Below, piece by piece: positions 63,729 through 64,000 of a stretch of 64,000 nucleotides of DNA. Every line of letters begins with the position of its first letter. Position 1 is the first letter of the stretch. This stretch comes from Mitsuaria chitosanitabida ATCC BAA-476 = NBRC 102408 (GTDB lineage: Bacteria > Pseudomonadota > Gammaproteobacteria > Burkholderiales > Burkholderiaceae_C). The stretch lies in the NCBI RefSeq assembly GCF_001598255.1, contig NZ_BCYP01000004.1:174322-238321 (forward strand), read 5' to 3'. The translations under genes were made by a program, and so were the position numbers. Under the pieces are notes generated by a model. It was not told the origin of the DNA, searched no databases, and saw only the letters and a program-made list of their open reading frames with translations.

Positions 63729-64000
63729 ATGCTGCTGCGCCCCACGCGCCGGCCGGTGCGCGCCGGCCTGCTTTCGCTGGCCGTGTCCTTGAGCCTGGCG
63801 CCGTTGGGCGCCTCCGCGGCGACGCCCGCCGGCAGGGCCTGAGCCTGCGCGGCCGCGGCCACTACCCCTATGGCCAGGTGCTGGTGGTGGGCGAGAGCAA
63901 GGGCCCGCAGCCCGTGGTGATGCCGGCCTTCGCCCTCGCTGAGCGTCCGCTCGCCTCAAGCCCGGATGGCCCCCTCTCCCGCTGCGCGGGAGAGGGCGGG
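63729..64000 (+). pseudogene. Broken secreted-protein gene at the right edge
   Basis: ATG 63729 opens a clear Sec signal peptide (MLLRPTRRPVRAGLLSLAVSLSLAPLGASAATPAG) that meets TGA at 63840-63842. A different frame then reads on as GLSLRGRGHYPYGQVLVVGESKGPQ... toward the edge, as if one base were inserted or missing near 63835. The downstream part enters a palindromic repeat near 63972. No family was recognised from the short visible stretch. Confidence 0.45.
63972..64000 (+). repeat. Palindromic repeat, copy 6 (cut by window edge)
   Basis: CCCTCTCCCGC-TGC-GCGGGAGAGGG then CGGG, reaching the last base of the window. Same element as the five copies at 37.7, 38.0, 45.4, 61.2 and 61.3 kb. Confidence 0.85.

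Overview
The window is a high-GC (about 70%) piece of a Gram-negative proteobacterial chromosome. The gene families and order (napEDABC, secA beside a DUF721/DciA gene, argJ, Bug/TctC receptors, FxDxF-type PEP-CTERM proteins, Porin_4 porin) point to a betaproteobacterium of the order Burkholderiales, probably near Roseateles/Mitsuaria. That placement is inference from gene content, not a search result.

Layout. 1-4.5 kb: periplasmic nitrate reductase operon napEDABC (minus; napC runs off the left edge) with an FNR-type box and a well-placed -10 element. 4.5-17.2 kb: housekeeping genes (DciA-like protein, secA with a short upstream ORF, two PEP-CTERM proteins, argJ, a SPOR-like membrane protein, a receiver protein, a methyltransferase, a PQQ glucose-type dehydrogenase). 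17.2-25.3 kb: a 552-nt gene-free stretch with two minus-strand terminators, a prolyl oligopeptidase, a toxin-antitoxin pair whose antitoxin is an internal duplication, a TonB receptor with a DUF2946 partner, and a porin. 25.4-35.9 kb: a purine (urate/allantoin) catabolism island: ABC importer, M20 hydrolase, UraD-allantoate amidohydrolase fusion, allantoinase PuuE, GntR regulator, HIU hydrolase, XdhC and cytochrome-linked urate hydroxylase PuuD. The palindrome TGTATACA recurs at three promoters here, suggesting one GntR regulon.

36.7-53.4 kb: a pectin utilisation island: kdgK, rhamnogalacturonan acetylesterase, a large TonB receptor, kdgF, then a long plus-strand run kduI-kduD-togMNAB-ogl-(pectinesterase/pectate lyase fusion)-kdgR. 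A 13-bp GAAAC...TTC motif resembling the enterobacterial KdgR box precedes kdgK and occurs twice, 21 bp apart, in the kdgF/kduI divergent promoter. 53.6-61.2 kb: a D-glucarate cassette: FadR-type GntR, two Bug/TctC receptors, gudD, garL, garR and glycerate 2-kinase, which would take D-glucarate to pyruvate and 2-phosphoglycerate. 61.2-64 kb: palindromic repeats, a Crp/Fnr regulator with its own FNR-type box, an HDOD protein, a frameshifted GFA-family gene and a broken secreted-protein gene at the right edge.

A dispersed palindromic repeat (CCCTCTCCCGC / GCGGGAGAGGG) occurs six times: as two inverted pairs (one bracketing a 21-copy 9-bp minisatellite), once inside the coding sequence of an ABC permease, and once at the right edge. 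No rRNA, tRNA, CRISPR array, insertion sequence or prophage was recognised. The most unusual items are the double ribbon-helix-helix antitoxin, the CE8-PL1 and UraD-amidohydrolase fusions, the two inferred regulons, and the in-frame repeat insertion.
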